64,000 nucleotides of DNA from Actinomadura sp. WMMA1423 (GCF_006547145.1 NZ_CP041244.1:7874001-7938000); one strand, 5' to 3'; shown: positions 1 to 8,630, counted from the first letter of the stretch. The notes: generated by a model from the letters alone, not told the origin. Translations and numbers: made by a program.

Positions 1-1715
1 AACAGATGCTGGGGTTTCTGCTCCATCGCCAGCTCGGCCATGATCGGCCGGACGAGCGGGGCCGTGCGCCCGTGGTACTCGCGCACGCCGTTCAGCAGGA
101 CGTCCGCCGGGGACATCTCGGGTGCGTCGAGCTCGGTCTCGGAGCGCCGCCGCCGATTCGACCACGGCGCCCACCAGCGGGCGGGAGGCGGGGTCTTGGC
201 CGGTTGGGACATATCGCCTGTCACAGCTCTTTCATACCAAGCCTCATGAACCTCGTCGATGTCGACCCTCCCCCCTTGGCGTTCGTGTGCCAGCCGCCAC
301 CGGTGGACGGCGTCGAACGCGGCGTGGTCCATGAAGTCGACGTTGAGGTCCAGATCGACGCTGCAGTCCGCCGGGATCTGCTGGAGCGCGCGGGCCACGC
401 GGGGGACGCCGAGGAAGGTGAACGTGCCCTCGACGACCACGTGCCAGCGCGGCGCGGAGGGGACGTCGTCGGGGGAGAGGACGAGTTGCTCCGTCCGGAC
501 CGAGAGCCGGGTCAGCCGGCGCAGGGCAAGCACCGCCACGACCCCGATGCCGAGCAGGACGCCCTCGCCGAGCCCGAACAGCACGACGCCGCCGAGGGTG
601 ACGAAGTAGGCGGGCGCCTCCCGGTGGTGGCGCAGATCGCGGACCCGTGACAGGTCGGCCAGGCGGACGCCGAGCACGACCAGCAGCGCGGCGAGCGCCG
701 CCAGCGGGACCTGCTCGATGAGCGGCCCGCAGGCCAGGGCCAGGACCAGGACCCAGACGCCGTGCAGGATCGGGGACAGCCGGGTACGGCCCCCCGCCTC
801 GACGTTGGCGGTGCTGCGGACGATCACGCCGGTGACCGGCAGGCCGCCCAGCACGCCGGAGACGGCGTTCGCGGCGCCCTGGCCGAGCAGGTCGCGGTCG
901 AGGTCGGCGGGCGGGACGCCGGCCGGGCGGGCGCGGTCGACCGCGACGCTGCACAGCAGGGACTCGACGGCGGCCACGAGCGCCACGGAGAGGATCGCGC
1001 CGGTGATGCCGAACAGCGTCCCCTGCGGCATGACGGGAGGGCCCCAGTCGCTCAGCAGCGAGGACGGCAGGTCGACGCGCGGTACCCGCCAGTCGAGGGC
1101 CCAGGCGAGGACGGTGGCCAGGACCACGGCGGGCAGCGGGCCCGGAATGAGGCGGAGCGCCCCGATCCGCGGCAGGCGGGACCAGCCCAGCACCACGAGG
1201 ACGGTCAGCCCGGCCACGAGCGCCGACCGCGTGTGCGGCTGCGCGAGCTGCCCCGGCAGCTCCAGCAGGTTCGCGACGGCCGACTGCTGGGGGCTGCCAC
1301 CGAGGACCACGTGCACCTGGGCGAGGACGATCAGGATGCCGACGCCGGCCAGCATCCCGTGCACGACGGCGGGGGAGACGACGAGGGCGGCCCGCGCGAC
1401 CCGGCTCACGCCGAGCACGATCTGCACCAGCCCGGCGAGCATGGTGATCGTGCAGGTGGCGCGCCAGCCGTAGGTCTGCACGAGCCCGGCGACGAGGACG
1501 GTGAGCCCGGCGGCGGGCCCGCTGACCTGGAGCGGCGAGCCGCCGATCAGGCCCGCGACGATGCCGCCGGCGACCGCGGCGATCAGCCCGGCGGCGACGG
1601 GCGCGCCGGAGGCGACAGCGATGCCGAGCGAGAGCGGGATCGCGACCAGGAAGACGACGAACGAGGCGAGCAGGTCGCGCCGGATGGTGGACACACTCGG
1701 TGTCTTGATAGTCAC
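1..1715 (-). CDS. SulP-family anion transporter fused to beta-carbonic anhydrase, 3' end cut by window
   Basis: The frame stays open from a GTG at 1715 to the window edge, giving 571 codons without a stop. It starts with a hydrophobic SulP core (RRDLLASFVVFLVAIPLSLG, then many glycine-rich membrane helices). A STAS-like cytoplasmic segment follows (VDLDLNVDFMDHAAFDAV around 370-430). The last visible residues, GVREYHGRTAPLVRPIMAEL, match the entry to the carbonic anhydrase domain of actinobacterial SulP-CA fusions, so the catalytic zinc residues lie outside the window. SulP-CA proteins are thought to couple bicarbonate or sulfate uptake to CO2 hydration at the membrane. No clear Shine-Dalgarno precedes GTG 1715; an in-frame GTG at 1694 is an alternative start. 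The fusion call rests on the linker only, because the CA active site is not visible. Confidence 0.85.
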   Translation of the reverse strand, partial: MTIKTPSVSTIRRDLLASFVVFLVAIPLSLGIAVASGAPVAAGLIAAVAGGIVAGLIGGSPLQVSGPAAGLTVLVAGLVQTYGWRATCTITMLAGLVQIVLGVSRVARAALVVSPAVVHGMLAGVGILIVLAQVHVVLGGSPQQSAVANLLELPGQLAQPHTRSALVAGLTVLVVLGWSRLPRIGALRLIPGPLPAVVLATVLAWALDWRVPRVDLPSSLLSDWGPPVMPQGTLFGITGAILSVALVAAVESLLCSVAVDRARPAGVPPADLDRDLLGQGAANAVSGVLGGLPVTGVIVRSTANVEAGGRTRLSPILHGVWVLVLALACGPLIEQVPLAALAALLVVLGVRLADLSRVRDLRHHREAPAYFVTLGGVVLFGLGEGVLLGIGVVAVLALRRLTRLSVRTEQLVLSPDDVPSAPRWHVVVEGTFTFLGVPRVARALQQIPADCSVDLDLNVDFMDHAAFDAVHRWRLAHERQGGRVDIDEVHEAWYERAVTGDMSQPAKTPPPARWWAPWSNRRRRSETELDAPEMSPADVLLNGVREYHGRTAPLVRPIMAELAMEQKPQHL

Positions 1716-1760
1716 ACACTGTATTCAACCAGAGCCGGCGGTGCCTCGACCCGGACATGA

Positions 1761-1792
1761 CGAGGGCCGCCGGACGGATCCGGCGGCCCTCG
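1761..1792 (-). terminator. Hairpin terminator of the low-complexity membrane protein gene
   Basis: Perfect 14-bp inverted repeat (CGAGGGCCGCCGGA / TCCGGCGGCCCTCG) with a 4-nt loop. It lies 26 bp past the stop codon at 1819, between it and the SulP gene start. There is no U-tract, as is usual in high-GC actinomycetes. Confidence 0.75.
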
Positions 1793-1818
1793 GCCCAACG
1801 CGCTTCAGTGTGCGGAGG

Positions 1819-3699
1819 TCAGCGGCGGTAGTTCTCCCAGTCGTCGGCCGGCTGGCGCGAGTTGTACGGGGGGTTGTCGTCCCGCTGGCCGCCCTGCGGG
1901 TAGCCGCCTTGCTGCTGTTGCGGCTGCGACGTCCCGCCGTAGTAACCCGATCCGTACGCCTGCGTGGAGTTCGGGTCGTTGTAGCCGCCGGTGCCCTGGT
2001 CGTGGGGCGCGGCCAGCGGGTCGCCGCCGTTGTAGCTGCTGCCGCTGAAGTCGCCGTAGGCCCCGGCGCCTCCGGAGCCGCCCTCGGCGCCGCCGCCGAA
2101 CCCGCCGAACGACTCGCGGCCGCCGCCGAGCGGGTCGTCGTAGCGCTGCGAGTCGCCGTAGGCGGGGGCGGTCGGGTAGCCGTCGCTCTGCTGGCCCTGC
2201 CCGTACCCGGACGGAGCGCCCATCCCGGGGTCGTAGCCCTGGCCGGATCCGGTTCCCGCGTCGTAGCCGCCCTGGCCGCCGGTCGGCGCCGGCCACGGGC
2301 CGCTGTTGCCGGTGCCCTGGCCGCCGGGCGGGGTCGTCCCGTAGGAGCCGGTGCCGAGCGGGTCGCTCAGCGGGTCGTTCAGGGAGCCGCCGTAGGAACC
2401 GCCCGTGTCGGACGACGGAGCCGACCGCTGCCGGTCGGACTGGATGCGCTGGAGCAGCTCGTCGACGGTCGGGAGCTTGTGGCCGTCGGTGTCGGAACCG
2501 CCGCCGGGGCCGCCGTGCGCCGCCGGAGCGGCGGGCGCGGAGGGGGCGGGCGGTGCGGGCGGCGCGGGCGGCTCCTCGGGACGGCCGAGGGGCAGGCCGA
2601 GCGGGTCCCCGCCGAGGGCCCCGCCAGGGCCGGACGAGCCGAGCGGCATGTCGAAGTCCTGGCGGCCTCCGGGCGGGGGACCGGCGGCGGGGCGGCCGCC
2701 GAGCGGGTCGGAGTTGTAGTCGCCGTAGGACGGCTCCGGGGTGCCGTACTGGGGCTGCTCGGGGACGCCGTACTGCGGCTGGTCCGCGCCGTACTGGTCC
2801 TGGCCGCCGCCGTACTGGTCACCGGGGTACTGGTCACCGCCGTACTGGTCCTGGCCGCCGTAGGACGGGTCGCCGGGGCCGTAGTCCGCGGCGCCGTAGG
2901 CGGGCTGCGGCTCCTGGCCCCCGTAGACCGGCTGGTCGGGCGCGCCGGGGCCGCCGAAGGGGCTCTGCGGTCCGGGGCCGCCCGGCCCGGCGAGGTCGGC
3001 CGGGATGGGGTCGAGCGACGTCGCGCTCGGGTCGCCCGCCGGGAACGGGGAGCCGCCCTGGAAGCCGCCGGGGCCCGGAGGCGTCTGCTGCGGGCCGGTC
3101 CCGCCGCCGAGGCCGTTGAGGACGTTGCCGTCGGGGCCGAAGGAGACCGGCTGGGTGAGGCCGGGCTGCTCGACGGGCGGCTGCTCGGGCGGGGGAGCCT
3201 GCGGCGCGTTCAGCGGGTCGGCGGCCGGGCCGGCGTCGGGACGCGCGCCGCCCTCGTCGTGCTGCCAGGGGAACTTGGGCTTGTCGAAGGTGATCGTCGC
3301 CCAGTAGTCGTCGTCCTCCATCTCGTCCGACGCCTGGCCCGGAGGCGGGGGCGGCGGGGCGGACGGGGCCGGAGCGGAGGTGGGAGCGGCGAGCGGGCCG
3401 CCGCCACCGCCGGCGACGCGGCGGTCGGGAGCGGCGGGCTCGGGAGCGCGGTCGTAGCCGCCCTCGTACCCGCCGTCGTAGCCGTCGTCGTAGCCGGGGC
3501 CGTAGTCCTCCTGGCCGCCCATCTGCTCCTGCGGCGGGGGGATGGCCCTGCGGCCGCGCGGCTGCTTCTGCGGCTCGTCGTCCATCCAGTCGTCGTCGTC
3601 ATCACCCCCAGCCCTGCTGGCCCGCAGGCCGAGGGCCACGAGGACGACCACGAGGACGACGACCACAATGAGGCCGAAGACCACGATGTAAGAAGTCAT
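1819..3699 (-). CDS. Membrane-anchored low-complexity Gly/Pro/Gln/Tyr-rich protein
   Basis: 626 aa from ATG 3699 (MTSYIVVFGLIVVVV); an in-frame ATG four codons upstream is an alternative. Residues 3-24 form one strong membrane helix, followed by a basic stop-transfer (LRASRAG) and an acidic DDDDDWMDDE patch. The rest is disordered and compositionally extreme: Gly, Pro, Gln, Tyr, Asp and Ser with almost no hydrophobic core. Tyrosine repeats of the type QYGGDQY cluster in the middle. A short motif, DPLGG or DPLG/A, recurs at least five times, and one segment (residues ~100-125) contains a conserved-looking EDDDYWATITFDKPKFPW. No enzyme domain is recognisable. The topology suggests a short N-terminal anchor with a long cytoplasmic tail, possibly a scaffold or phase-separating protein; that role is inference. 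Confidence 0.8.
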   Translation of the reverse strand: MTSYIVVFGLIVVVVLVVVLVALGLRASRAGGDDDDDWMDDEPQKQPRGRRAIPPPQEQMGGQEDYGPGYDDGYDGGYEGGYDRAPEPAAPDRRVAGGGGGPLAAPTSAPAPSAPPPPPPGQASDEMEDDDYWATITFDKPKFPWQHDEGGARPDAGPAADPLNAPQAPPPEQPPVEQPGLTQPVSFGPDGNVLNGLGGGTGPQQTPPGPGGFQGGSPFPAGDPSATSLDPIPADLAGPGGPGPQSPFGGPGAPDQPVYGGQEPQPAYGAADYGPGDPSYGGQDQYGGDQYPGDQYGGGQDQYGADQPQYGVPEQPQYGTPEPSYGDYNSDPLGGRPAAGPPPGGRQDFDMPLGSSGPGGALGGDPLGLPLGRPEEPPAPPAPPAPSAPAAPAAHGGPGGGSDTDGHKLPTVDELLQRIQSDRQRSAPSSDTGGSYGGSLNDPLSDPLGTGSYGTTPPGGQGTGNSGPWPAPTGGQGGYDAGTGSGQGYDPGMGAPSGYGQGQQSDGYPTAPAYGDSQRYDDPLGGGRESFGGFGGGAEGGSGGAGAYGDFSGSSYNGGDPLAAPHDQGTGGYNDPNSTQAYGSGYYGGTSQPQQQQGGYPQGGQRDDNPPYNSRQPADDWENYRR

Positions 3700-3967
3700 G
3701 CCACCACCCAATGCCTTGGCCCGGCGAGAGTCGCCAGCGCGGACCGCGGGTCCGTCCCGTTTGTCGCCAGCGTCCGGATAGTCACGGGTTTCCGCCGCCT
3801 TGGCTTAACCCGATTCTCTCCGACCGCTATGACCGTTGTCACACCCTTCGCGCACATTTACCCTCACACGGCGCGTGCCGATCGGCCAACTTCGCCGACC
3901 CGCACACCCCTGACGACTCCGGCCCCCGGTGGGGTCCGCCCTGACCCTGTGCTCTCAGGCTCCACGG

Positions 3968-4555
3968 TCAACGCGCCCGCTCGCCGCCGAAGTTCCCGGT
4001 GATGCGCCCGCGTCCCACCGTGTGCTTGGCGATGGCGGGGAGCGAGTCCTTCAAGGCCGCGCCGTTCTGGAACGGTGCCGGGTCGTCCAGCGCGTAGATG
4101 GTGAACCGGTACCGATGCTTGTCTCCCTTGGGCGGGCACGGGGGCGAGTAGCCCGCCTTCTTGCCTGTGGTCAACCCTTCGACGGTCCGGTCCAGCCGGG
4201 CGCCTTCGACCAGCTCGTTGACGGTTCCGTCGATGCCCGCGATCACCCAGTGGACCCTGGCGCCGCCGGAGGCGTCCGGGTCGTCCATCACGATCGCGAA
4301 CGACCTGGTTCCGGCCGGCGTGCCCGACCACCGGAGCGGCGGGGTCTTGCCCTGCCCGCCAGGGTACGTCGTGCAGCCGTACCTCGGGGGCAACTCCCGC
4401 CCATCCCGGAAGACGGGGCTGGTCACGGTGAACCACTCCGACAGCTCGGCGCTCTTGTTCTGGGGCTGGCCGATCAGCCCGCAGCCGCCCAGCGCCCCGG
4501 CGAGTGCGAGGGCGCCCACCGCGGCCATGACCGAACGCCGGTCTCTGCTCATCAT
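3968..4555 (-). CDS. PEBP/YbhB-family lipoprotein
   Basis: 195 aa. ATG 4555 is chosen over upstream in-frame ATGs because GGAGCG stands 5-10 nt before it and a lipoprotein signal follows directly: MMSRDRRS, hydrophobic stretch, then lipobox LGGC. The mature part is a phosphatidylethanolamine-binding / Raf-kinase-inhibitor-like domain: FTVTSPVF near the start, TPPLRWSGTPAGTRSFAIVMDDPDA with the ligand-pocket DPDA motif, VHWVIAGID, and a C-terminal YRFTIYALD strand. Bacterial members have unclear roles; binding of small phosphorylated or lipid ligands at the outer membrane face is plausible here. It reads away from ndh and shares a 390-bp intergenic region with it. Confidence 0.88.
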   Translation of the reverse strand: MMSRDRRSVMAAVGALALAGALGGCGLIGQPQNKSAELSEWFTVTSPVFRDGRELPPRYGCTTYPGGQGKTPPLRWSGTPAGTRSFAIVMDDPDASGGARVHWVIAGIDGTVNELVEGARLDRTVEGLTTGKKAGYSPPCPPKGDKHRYRFTIYALDDPAPFQNGAALKDSLPAIAKHTVGRGRITGNFGGERAR

Positions 4556-4946
4556 CGATACGCTCCAGGGCGAGATGCTACGCCGCGCGCCGCCGGGGCG
4601 CCTGTCGTCCCGGCCCCCGCTCTCGGCCGCGCGCGTCCCGCCGCCGGCGCCCCCTTCCTCGTCCGCCCCAACCATAGGGCTTTCTCGGGGGTGGGACGGG
4701 CGGTTCGGCGCGCCTCGGGGAACCGCCGCCCCGCCGGGTCTCCTGTGACGTTGGTCATGCGCGCATTGCCCCACCTCATGGTGATTTTGGGGAAGTAGTG
4801 GCGGGTTTCACACCCGATACGGGCCCTTCGTTTACCTGTACGGGAAGTTCACCGGTTCTTTCCTGGTTCCTGGTTGGTGAAGGGCACGTTCCATCCGCTA
4901 GTTTGTGAATGTCTTCACAAGCCGACCGTGACATTGGAGGGCCGCA
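4556..4946. other. 390-bp divergent intergenic region between PEBP lipoprotein and ndh
   Basis: No coding sequence is credible here. The proximal part carries the ndh promoter and the Rex-type operator listed separately. The part nearest the lipoprotein gene holds only its Shine-Dalgarno; I see no convincing promoter for that gene. Confidence 0.5.
4874..4920 (+). promoter_or_regulatory. ndh promoter with overlapping Rex-type operator
   Basis: Positions 4903-4920 read TTGTGAA-TGTC-TTCACAA, a perfect 7+7 inverted repeat with 4-nt spacer. It matches the consensus of the redox repressor Rex (TTGTGAANNNNTTCACAA). A possible promoter, TTGGTG (4874-4879) and TAGTTT (4899-4904) 19 bp apart, overlaps it at the -10 end, as expected for repression. 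Rex is known to control respiratory NADH dehydrogenase genes in Streptomyces. The match is direct; Rex control is inference from the consensus and position. Confidence 0.85.
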
Positions 4947-6320
4947 ATGGCCAGGACCGCCGAGGGGACCCCTGGCGCTCCCCACATCCTCATCGTGGGT
5001 GGCGGCTATGTGGGCATGTACACCGCTCTGCGCCTGCAGAAGAAGCTGAAGCGGGAGCTGAGGAGGGGCGAGGTCAGGGTCACCGTCGTCGACCCCAACT
5101 CGTACATGACGTACCAGCCGTTCCTGCCCGAGGCCGCCGCCGGGAACATCTCCCCGCGGCACGTCGTCGTCCCGCTGCGCCGGGTGCTGCCCAAGTGCAC
5201 CGTCCGCAAGGCGCGCGTCACCGAGCTGAACCACGACGAGCGATGGGCCATCGTCCAGCCGCTGGCCGGGCCGCCCGAGCGGATCTCCTACGACTACCTG
5301 GTCATGGCGGCCGGCGCGGTGCCGCGGCTGCTGCCGATCCCCGGGCTCGCCGAGAACGGCATCAGCCTGAAGACCGTCGGGGAGGCCATCCACCTGCGCA
5401 ACCACATCCTGGAGCAGCTGGAGATCGCCGAGTCGACCGACGACGTCGAGCTGCGCCGCAAGGCGCTGACCTTCGTGTTCGTCGGCGGCGGGTTCGCCGG
5501 CGTCGAGGCGGTCGCCGAGCTCGAGGACATGACCCGCGACGCGACCAAGTACATGCGCAAGGTCACCCCGCAGGACCTGCGGTTCATCCTGGTCGAGGCG
5601 ACCGACCGCATCCTGCCCGAGGTCGGCCCGGACATGGGCAAGTGGACCGCCGAGCAGCTGCGCGGCCGCGGCATCGCCGTGAAGATGAAGACGTTCCTGC
5701 AGTCCGCGGTGGACGGGCAGATCGAGCTGTCGGACGGCAGCAGCTTCCCGGCCGGCACCCTCGTGTGGAACGCGGGCGTCAAGCCGTCGCCGGTCGTGCG
5801 GAACGGAGACCTGCCGGTGGACGAGCGCGGCCGCGTGAAGGGCACCGAGTACCTCACCATCGAGGGCCTGGTCCGCGCGTTCACCGCGGGCGACAACGCC
5901 GCGATCCCCGACCTCACCGAGGACGGGCAGTTCTGCCCGCCGAACGCCCAGCACGCGGTGCGCCAGGCCAAGCTGCTCGGCGACAACATCGTCCGCTCGC
6001 TGCGCGGCAAGACCCTCAAGCCCTACGTGCACGGCAACCTCGGCGCCGTCGCGGGCCTCGGCCTGCACAAGGGCGTGGCCAACCCCCTCGGCATCAAGCT
6101 CAAGGGCTGGCCCGCGTGGTTCTTCCACCGCAGCTACCACGGCGCGATGGTCCCGACCTTCAACCGCAAGATCCGCGTCATCGCCGACTGGACGCTCGCG
6201 CTGTTCCTCAAGCGCGAGACCGTCTCGCTCGCGACCATCGAGCAGCCGCGCGCCGACTTCCAGCTCGCGGCCCTCGACGACGCCAAGGCGAAGGCCAAGG
6301 CGCCCGAGAACGCGGCCTGA
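4947..6320 (+). CDS. ndh: Type II NADH dehydrogenase (NDH-2)
   Basis: 457 aa, ATG with GGAGGG seven bases upstream. It is a single-chain FAD enzyme that passes electrons from NADH to menaquinone without pumping protons, attached to the inner face of the membrane. An N-terminal FAD-binding Rossmann motif (ILIVGGGYVGMYTA, 14-27) is followed by MTYQPFLPEAAAG, the typical NDH-2 segment near the flavin. A second dinucleotide fold for NADH (FVFVGGGFAGVEAVAE, ~174-189) and AFTAGDNAA (~311-319), the C-terminal FAD contact, complete the core. The C-terminal GAVAGLGLHKGVA... segment and amphipathic helices fit membrane association. The Rex-type operator upstream supports control by the NADH/NAD+ ratio. 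It is monocistronic, with a perfect terminator after it. Confidence 0.93.
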   Translation: MARTAEGTPGAPHILIVGGGYVGMYTALRLQKKLKRELRRGEVRVTVVDPNSYMTYQPFLPEAAAGNISPRHVVVPLRRVLPKCTVRKARVTELNHDERWAIVQPLAGPPERISYDYLVMAAGAVPRLLPIPGLAENGISLKTVGEAIHLRNHILEQLEIAESTDDVELRRKALTFVFVGGGFAGVEAVAELEDMTRDATKYMRKVTPQDLRFILVEATDRILPEVGPDMGKWTAEQLRGRGIAVKMKTFLQSAVDGQIELSDGSSFPAGTLVWNAGVKPSPVVRNGDLPVDERGRVKGTEYLTIEGLVRAFTAGDNAAIPDLTEDGQFCPPNAQHAVRQAKLLGDNIVRSLRGKTLKPYVHGNLGAVAGLGLHKGVANPLGIKLKGWPAWFFHRSYHGAMVPTFNRKIRVIADWTLALFLKRETVSLATIEQPRADFQLAALDDAKAKAKAPENAA

Positions 6321-6366
6321 CCGGCAGTCCTGAACCGGTGGAACGTGCCTGAACCGGTCAGCTCCG

Positions 6367-6400
6367 GACGCCCCGGCGGTCACCCGACCGCCGGGGCGTC
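6367..6400 (+). terminator. Terminator after ndh
   Basis: Perfect 14-bp stem GACGCCCCGGCGGT / ACCGCCGGGGCGTC with a 6-nt loop, 46 bp after the ndh stop. Confidence 0.8.
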
Positions 6401-6419
6401 CCCCGTTCCAGGGAGAACC

Positions 6420-6487
6420 GGGCCGTGCCGTGTTCAGGGCCGTGCCGTGTTCAGGGCCGTGCCGTGTTCAGGGCCGTGCCGTGTTCA
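6420..6487. repeat. Four tandem copies of a 17-bp unit
   Basis: The unit GGGCCGTGCCGTGTTCA occurs four times without a mismatch, with a fifth truncated GGGCCG. It lies between the ndh terminator and the end of the converging ABC permease gene. The unit length is not a multiple of 3 and no gene covers it. Confidence 0.95.
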
Positions 6488-6513
6488 GGGCCGCCGTGGT
6501 TCGTCTCCGCTGG

Positions 6514-7323
6514 TCAGGCGCGCTTTTTGAAGGCGCGCAGGGACAGGGGGGCGAAGACCAGTGAGATGCCCACGCCCCACGCGAGCGCGATCCAGGCGTG
6601 CTCCAGGACGGGCCCGCCGACCAGGAGGCCGCGCATGGCCTCCACGAGCTGGGTCACCGGGCTGTTGTCCATGCAGAACGCCAGCCAGCTGGGGATGCCC
6701 TTCGTGGACGGGATGAACGCGGTGCTGAGGAAGCTCAGCGGGAAGATCACCACGAAGCCGAAGATCTGCACCTTCTCCGGCTCGTTGACCTTCATCGCGA
6801 TGAAGACCGACGTCCAGGAGAACAGGATCGCGAAGCCGAGCAGCAGCAGGAACGCCGCGCCCACCGCCAGGACGTTCGTCTCGACCCGGAAGCCGATGGC
6901 GAAGCCGACCAGCAGCAGGATCGCCATCGACCACGCCTGCTTGACGGTGTCGGCGATGATCCGCCCGGCGAGCGGGGCGCTGCGCGCGATCGGCAGGCTC
7001 CGGAACCGGTCGAAGACGCCCTTGGTGATGTCGGTGTTCAGCCCGAACCCGGTGCTCATCCCGGCGAACAGGGCGTTCTGGGCGATGATGCCGGGGATCA
7101 CGATCGGCAGGTACGCCTCGACGCTGCCCGCCATCGGCGGGCCGAACACGTAGGCGAACAGCAGCACGAACATGATGGGCTGGATCGACAGGTCGAGCAG
7201 TTCCATCGGGTTGTGCTTGATCTGGACCAGGTTGCGCCAGGCCAGCGTGACCGTGTTGCGCACGGCCGTGCCCGGCGCGATCCGCCTGGACAGCTCCTGC
7301 GGCGCGAGCGTCGCGGTGGTCAT
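6514..7323 (-). CDS. ABC-2 type permease, DrrB-like
   Basis: 269 aa. It has the ABC-2 membrane layout: a cytoplasmic N-terminus, first helix at IQPIMFVLLFAYVFG, then further helices in IIADTVKQAWSMAILLLVGFA, LLLLGFAILFSWTSVFIAM and VIFPLSFLSTAFIP, and a last one near the end. The GVFDRFRSLPIAR segment is typical of the DrrB drug/lipid exporter family. Its ATG overlaps the stop of the upstream ATPase gene (ATGA), so the two are translationally coupled subunits of one exporter. The substrate cannot be told from sequence; DrrAB relatives export anthracyclines, lipids or other hydrophobic compounds. Confidence 0.9.
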   Translation of the reverse strand: MTTATLAPQELSRRIAPGTAVRNTVTLAWRNLVQIKHNPMELLDLSIQPIMFVLLFAYVFGPPMAGSVEAYLPIVIPGIIAQNALFAGMSTGFGLNTDITKGVFDRFRSLPIARSAPLAGRIIADTVKQAWSMAILLLVGFAIGFRVETNVLAVGAAFLLLLGFAILFSWTSVFIAMKVNEPEKVQIFGFVVIFPLSFLSTAFIPSTKGIPSWLAFCMDNSPVTQLVEAMRGLLVGGPVLEHAWIALAWGVGISLVFAPLSLRAFKKRA

Positions 7324-8312
7324 GCTGAGGCACCTTCCTTGTCGGCCTGCTTCTCCAGCTCGCCGGCCTCGGCGTCGATGTCGTCGGTGTGGTGGCCTGT
7401 GAGGGCGAAGAACACCTCGTCCAGGCTGGACTTGCGCAGTGACAGCTCGCCGACGGCGACGCCCGCCTCGTCGAGACGGCGGACCACGGCCGGCATGAGC
7501 TGCGGGTCGGTGATCGGCGCGCTGACCAGGTCGTCGCGGACCTCCGGGACGGCCTCGGCCAGCTCCCCGACGATCCGCTCCACCGCCGCCACGTTCGCCG
7601 CGTCGACCGGCCTGACCTCCAGCACCTGCCCGCCGACCTGGGCCTTCAGCATGTCGGACGTGCCGTGCGCGATGGCCTGGCCGCGGTCGATGACGATGAT
7701 GTCGTCGGCCAGCTGGTCGGCCTCCTCCAGGTACTGCGTGGTGAGCAGCACGGTGACGCCGTCGTCGGTCAGGCCGCGGACGATGTCCCAGAGCCCGTTG
7801 CGGCTGCGCGGGTCGAGGCCCGTGGTCGGCTCGTCCAGGAACAGGATCTGCGGGCGCCCGACGAGGCTCGCCGCCAGGTCGAGGCGGCGACGCATCCCGC
7901 CCGAGTAGGTCTTGGCCGCGCGCTCGGCGGCCTCGGTCAGCTGGAAGCGCTCCAGCAGCTCGGCGGCGCGCGACCTGGACTCGCGGCGCGGCAGCCCGAG
8001 CAGCCGCCCGATCAGGACGAGGTTCTCGGTGCCGGTCAGCATCTCGTCGACCCCGGCGTACTGGCCGGTCAGCCCGATCAGCTGGCGCACCTTGTGCGCC
8101 TCCTTCACCACGTCGTACCCGCCGACCTGGGCGGTGCCGCCGCTCGGCTCGATCAGCGTGGCGAGGATCCGGGTCATGGTCGTCTTGCCGGCGCCGTTCG
8201 GCCCGAGCACGCCGAGGACCGTCCCGGCTTCGGCGGTGAGGGAGACGCCGTCCAGCGCCCTGGTCTCACCGAACCGCTTCTCCAGGCCGTCGGCCTGGAT
8301 CGCGTAGGTCAT
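7320..8312 (-). CDS. ABC transporter ATPase, DrrA-like
   Basis: 330 aa, the usual DrrA length. ATG 8312 follows AGGAGAT closely; an upstream in-frame extension has no ribosome site and is arginine-rich. Walker A is GPNGAGKTT, the signature YSGGMRRRLDLA, Walker B ILFLDEPTTGLDP, followed by the switch LTTQYLEEADQLADDI. The C-terminal ~80 residues (LEVRPVDAANVAAVER... SLRKSSLDEVFFALTGHH) form the DrrA-specific domain that contacts the permease. It powers the exporter whose permease gene overlaps its 3' end by 4 bp. No dedicated regulator lies next to it. Confidence 0.93.
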   Translation of the reverse strand: MTYAIQADGLEKRFGETRALDGVSLTAEAGTVLGVLGPNGAGKTTMTRILATLIEPSGGTAQVGGYDVVKEAHKVRQLIGLTGQYAGVDEMLTGTENLVLIGRLLGLPRRESRSRAAELLERFQLTEAAERAAKTYSGGMRRRLDLAASLVGRPQILFLDEPTTGLDPRSRNGLWDIVRGLTDDGVTVLLTTQYLEEADQLADDIIVIDRGQAIAHGTSDMLKAQVGGQVLEVRPVDAANVAAVERIVGELAEAVPEVRDDLVSAPITDPQLMPAVVRRLDEAGVAVGELSLRKSSLDEVFFALTGHHTDDIDAEAGELEKQADKEGASA

Positions 8313-8629
8313 GGGATCTCCTAGGACTCGGTTGCCGGACGCCGGGGCCCCGCGGCCGGGGACCAGCAAGGTAGGCGGAGTCCGGGTCAAGTGCATCCGA
8401 TTTTTCCCGCCGCCCCAGGCAGGGCTCTGTCGGCAGCGTGAACCACGCCACAAACCTTGCATGCCCCACTGACAATCTCGCGCGCGGCGGATCACGTGTG
8501 AGGTACCGAGAATCTCGCACGCGCTACTGACAGAAACGACGCCGCGCCGGGAATCGTGCCGCCGCTTCACCGGTCTTTCCGCGGCCTCGGGACGGCGGAA
8601 GGGCGCTTCGGGCGTTCTAGACTCGCGGT
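8313..8629. other. 317-bp divergent intergenic region
   Basis: It separates the DrrA-like gene from the PH-domain gene. Two partly repeated stretches are visible: ACTGACA at 8469-8475 and 8525-8531, and AATCTCGC at 8474-8481 and 8511-8518, which may be a regulatory site for the exporter. The -10 box TAGACT (8618-8623) belongs to the rightward gene. No coding potential seen. Confidence 0.4.
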
Positions 8630-8630
8630 G
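8618..8630 (+). promoter_or_regulatory. -10 box of a probably leaderless PH-domain gene
   Basis: TAGACT ends 6 nt before the GTG start at 8630 and no Shine-Dalgarno is present, the arrangement expected for a leaderless mRNA. Confidence 0.55.

Noticed and set aside
244..1758. Minus-strand frame opposite in phase to the SulP gene
   Set aside because: Arginine-rich with no recognisable fold. The SulP frame, one base out, encodes clear membrane helices and continues past the window end.
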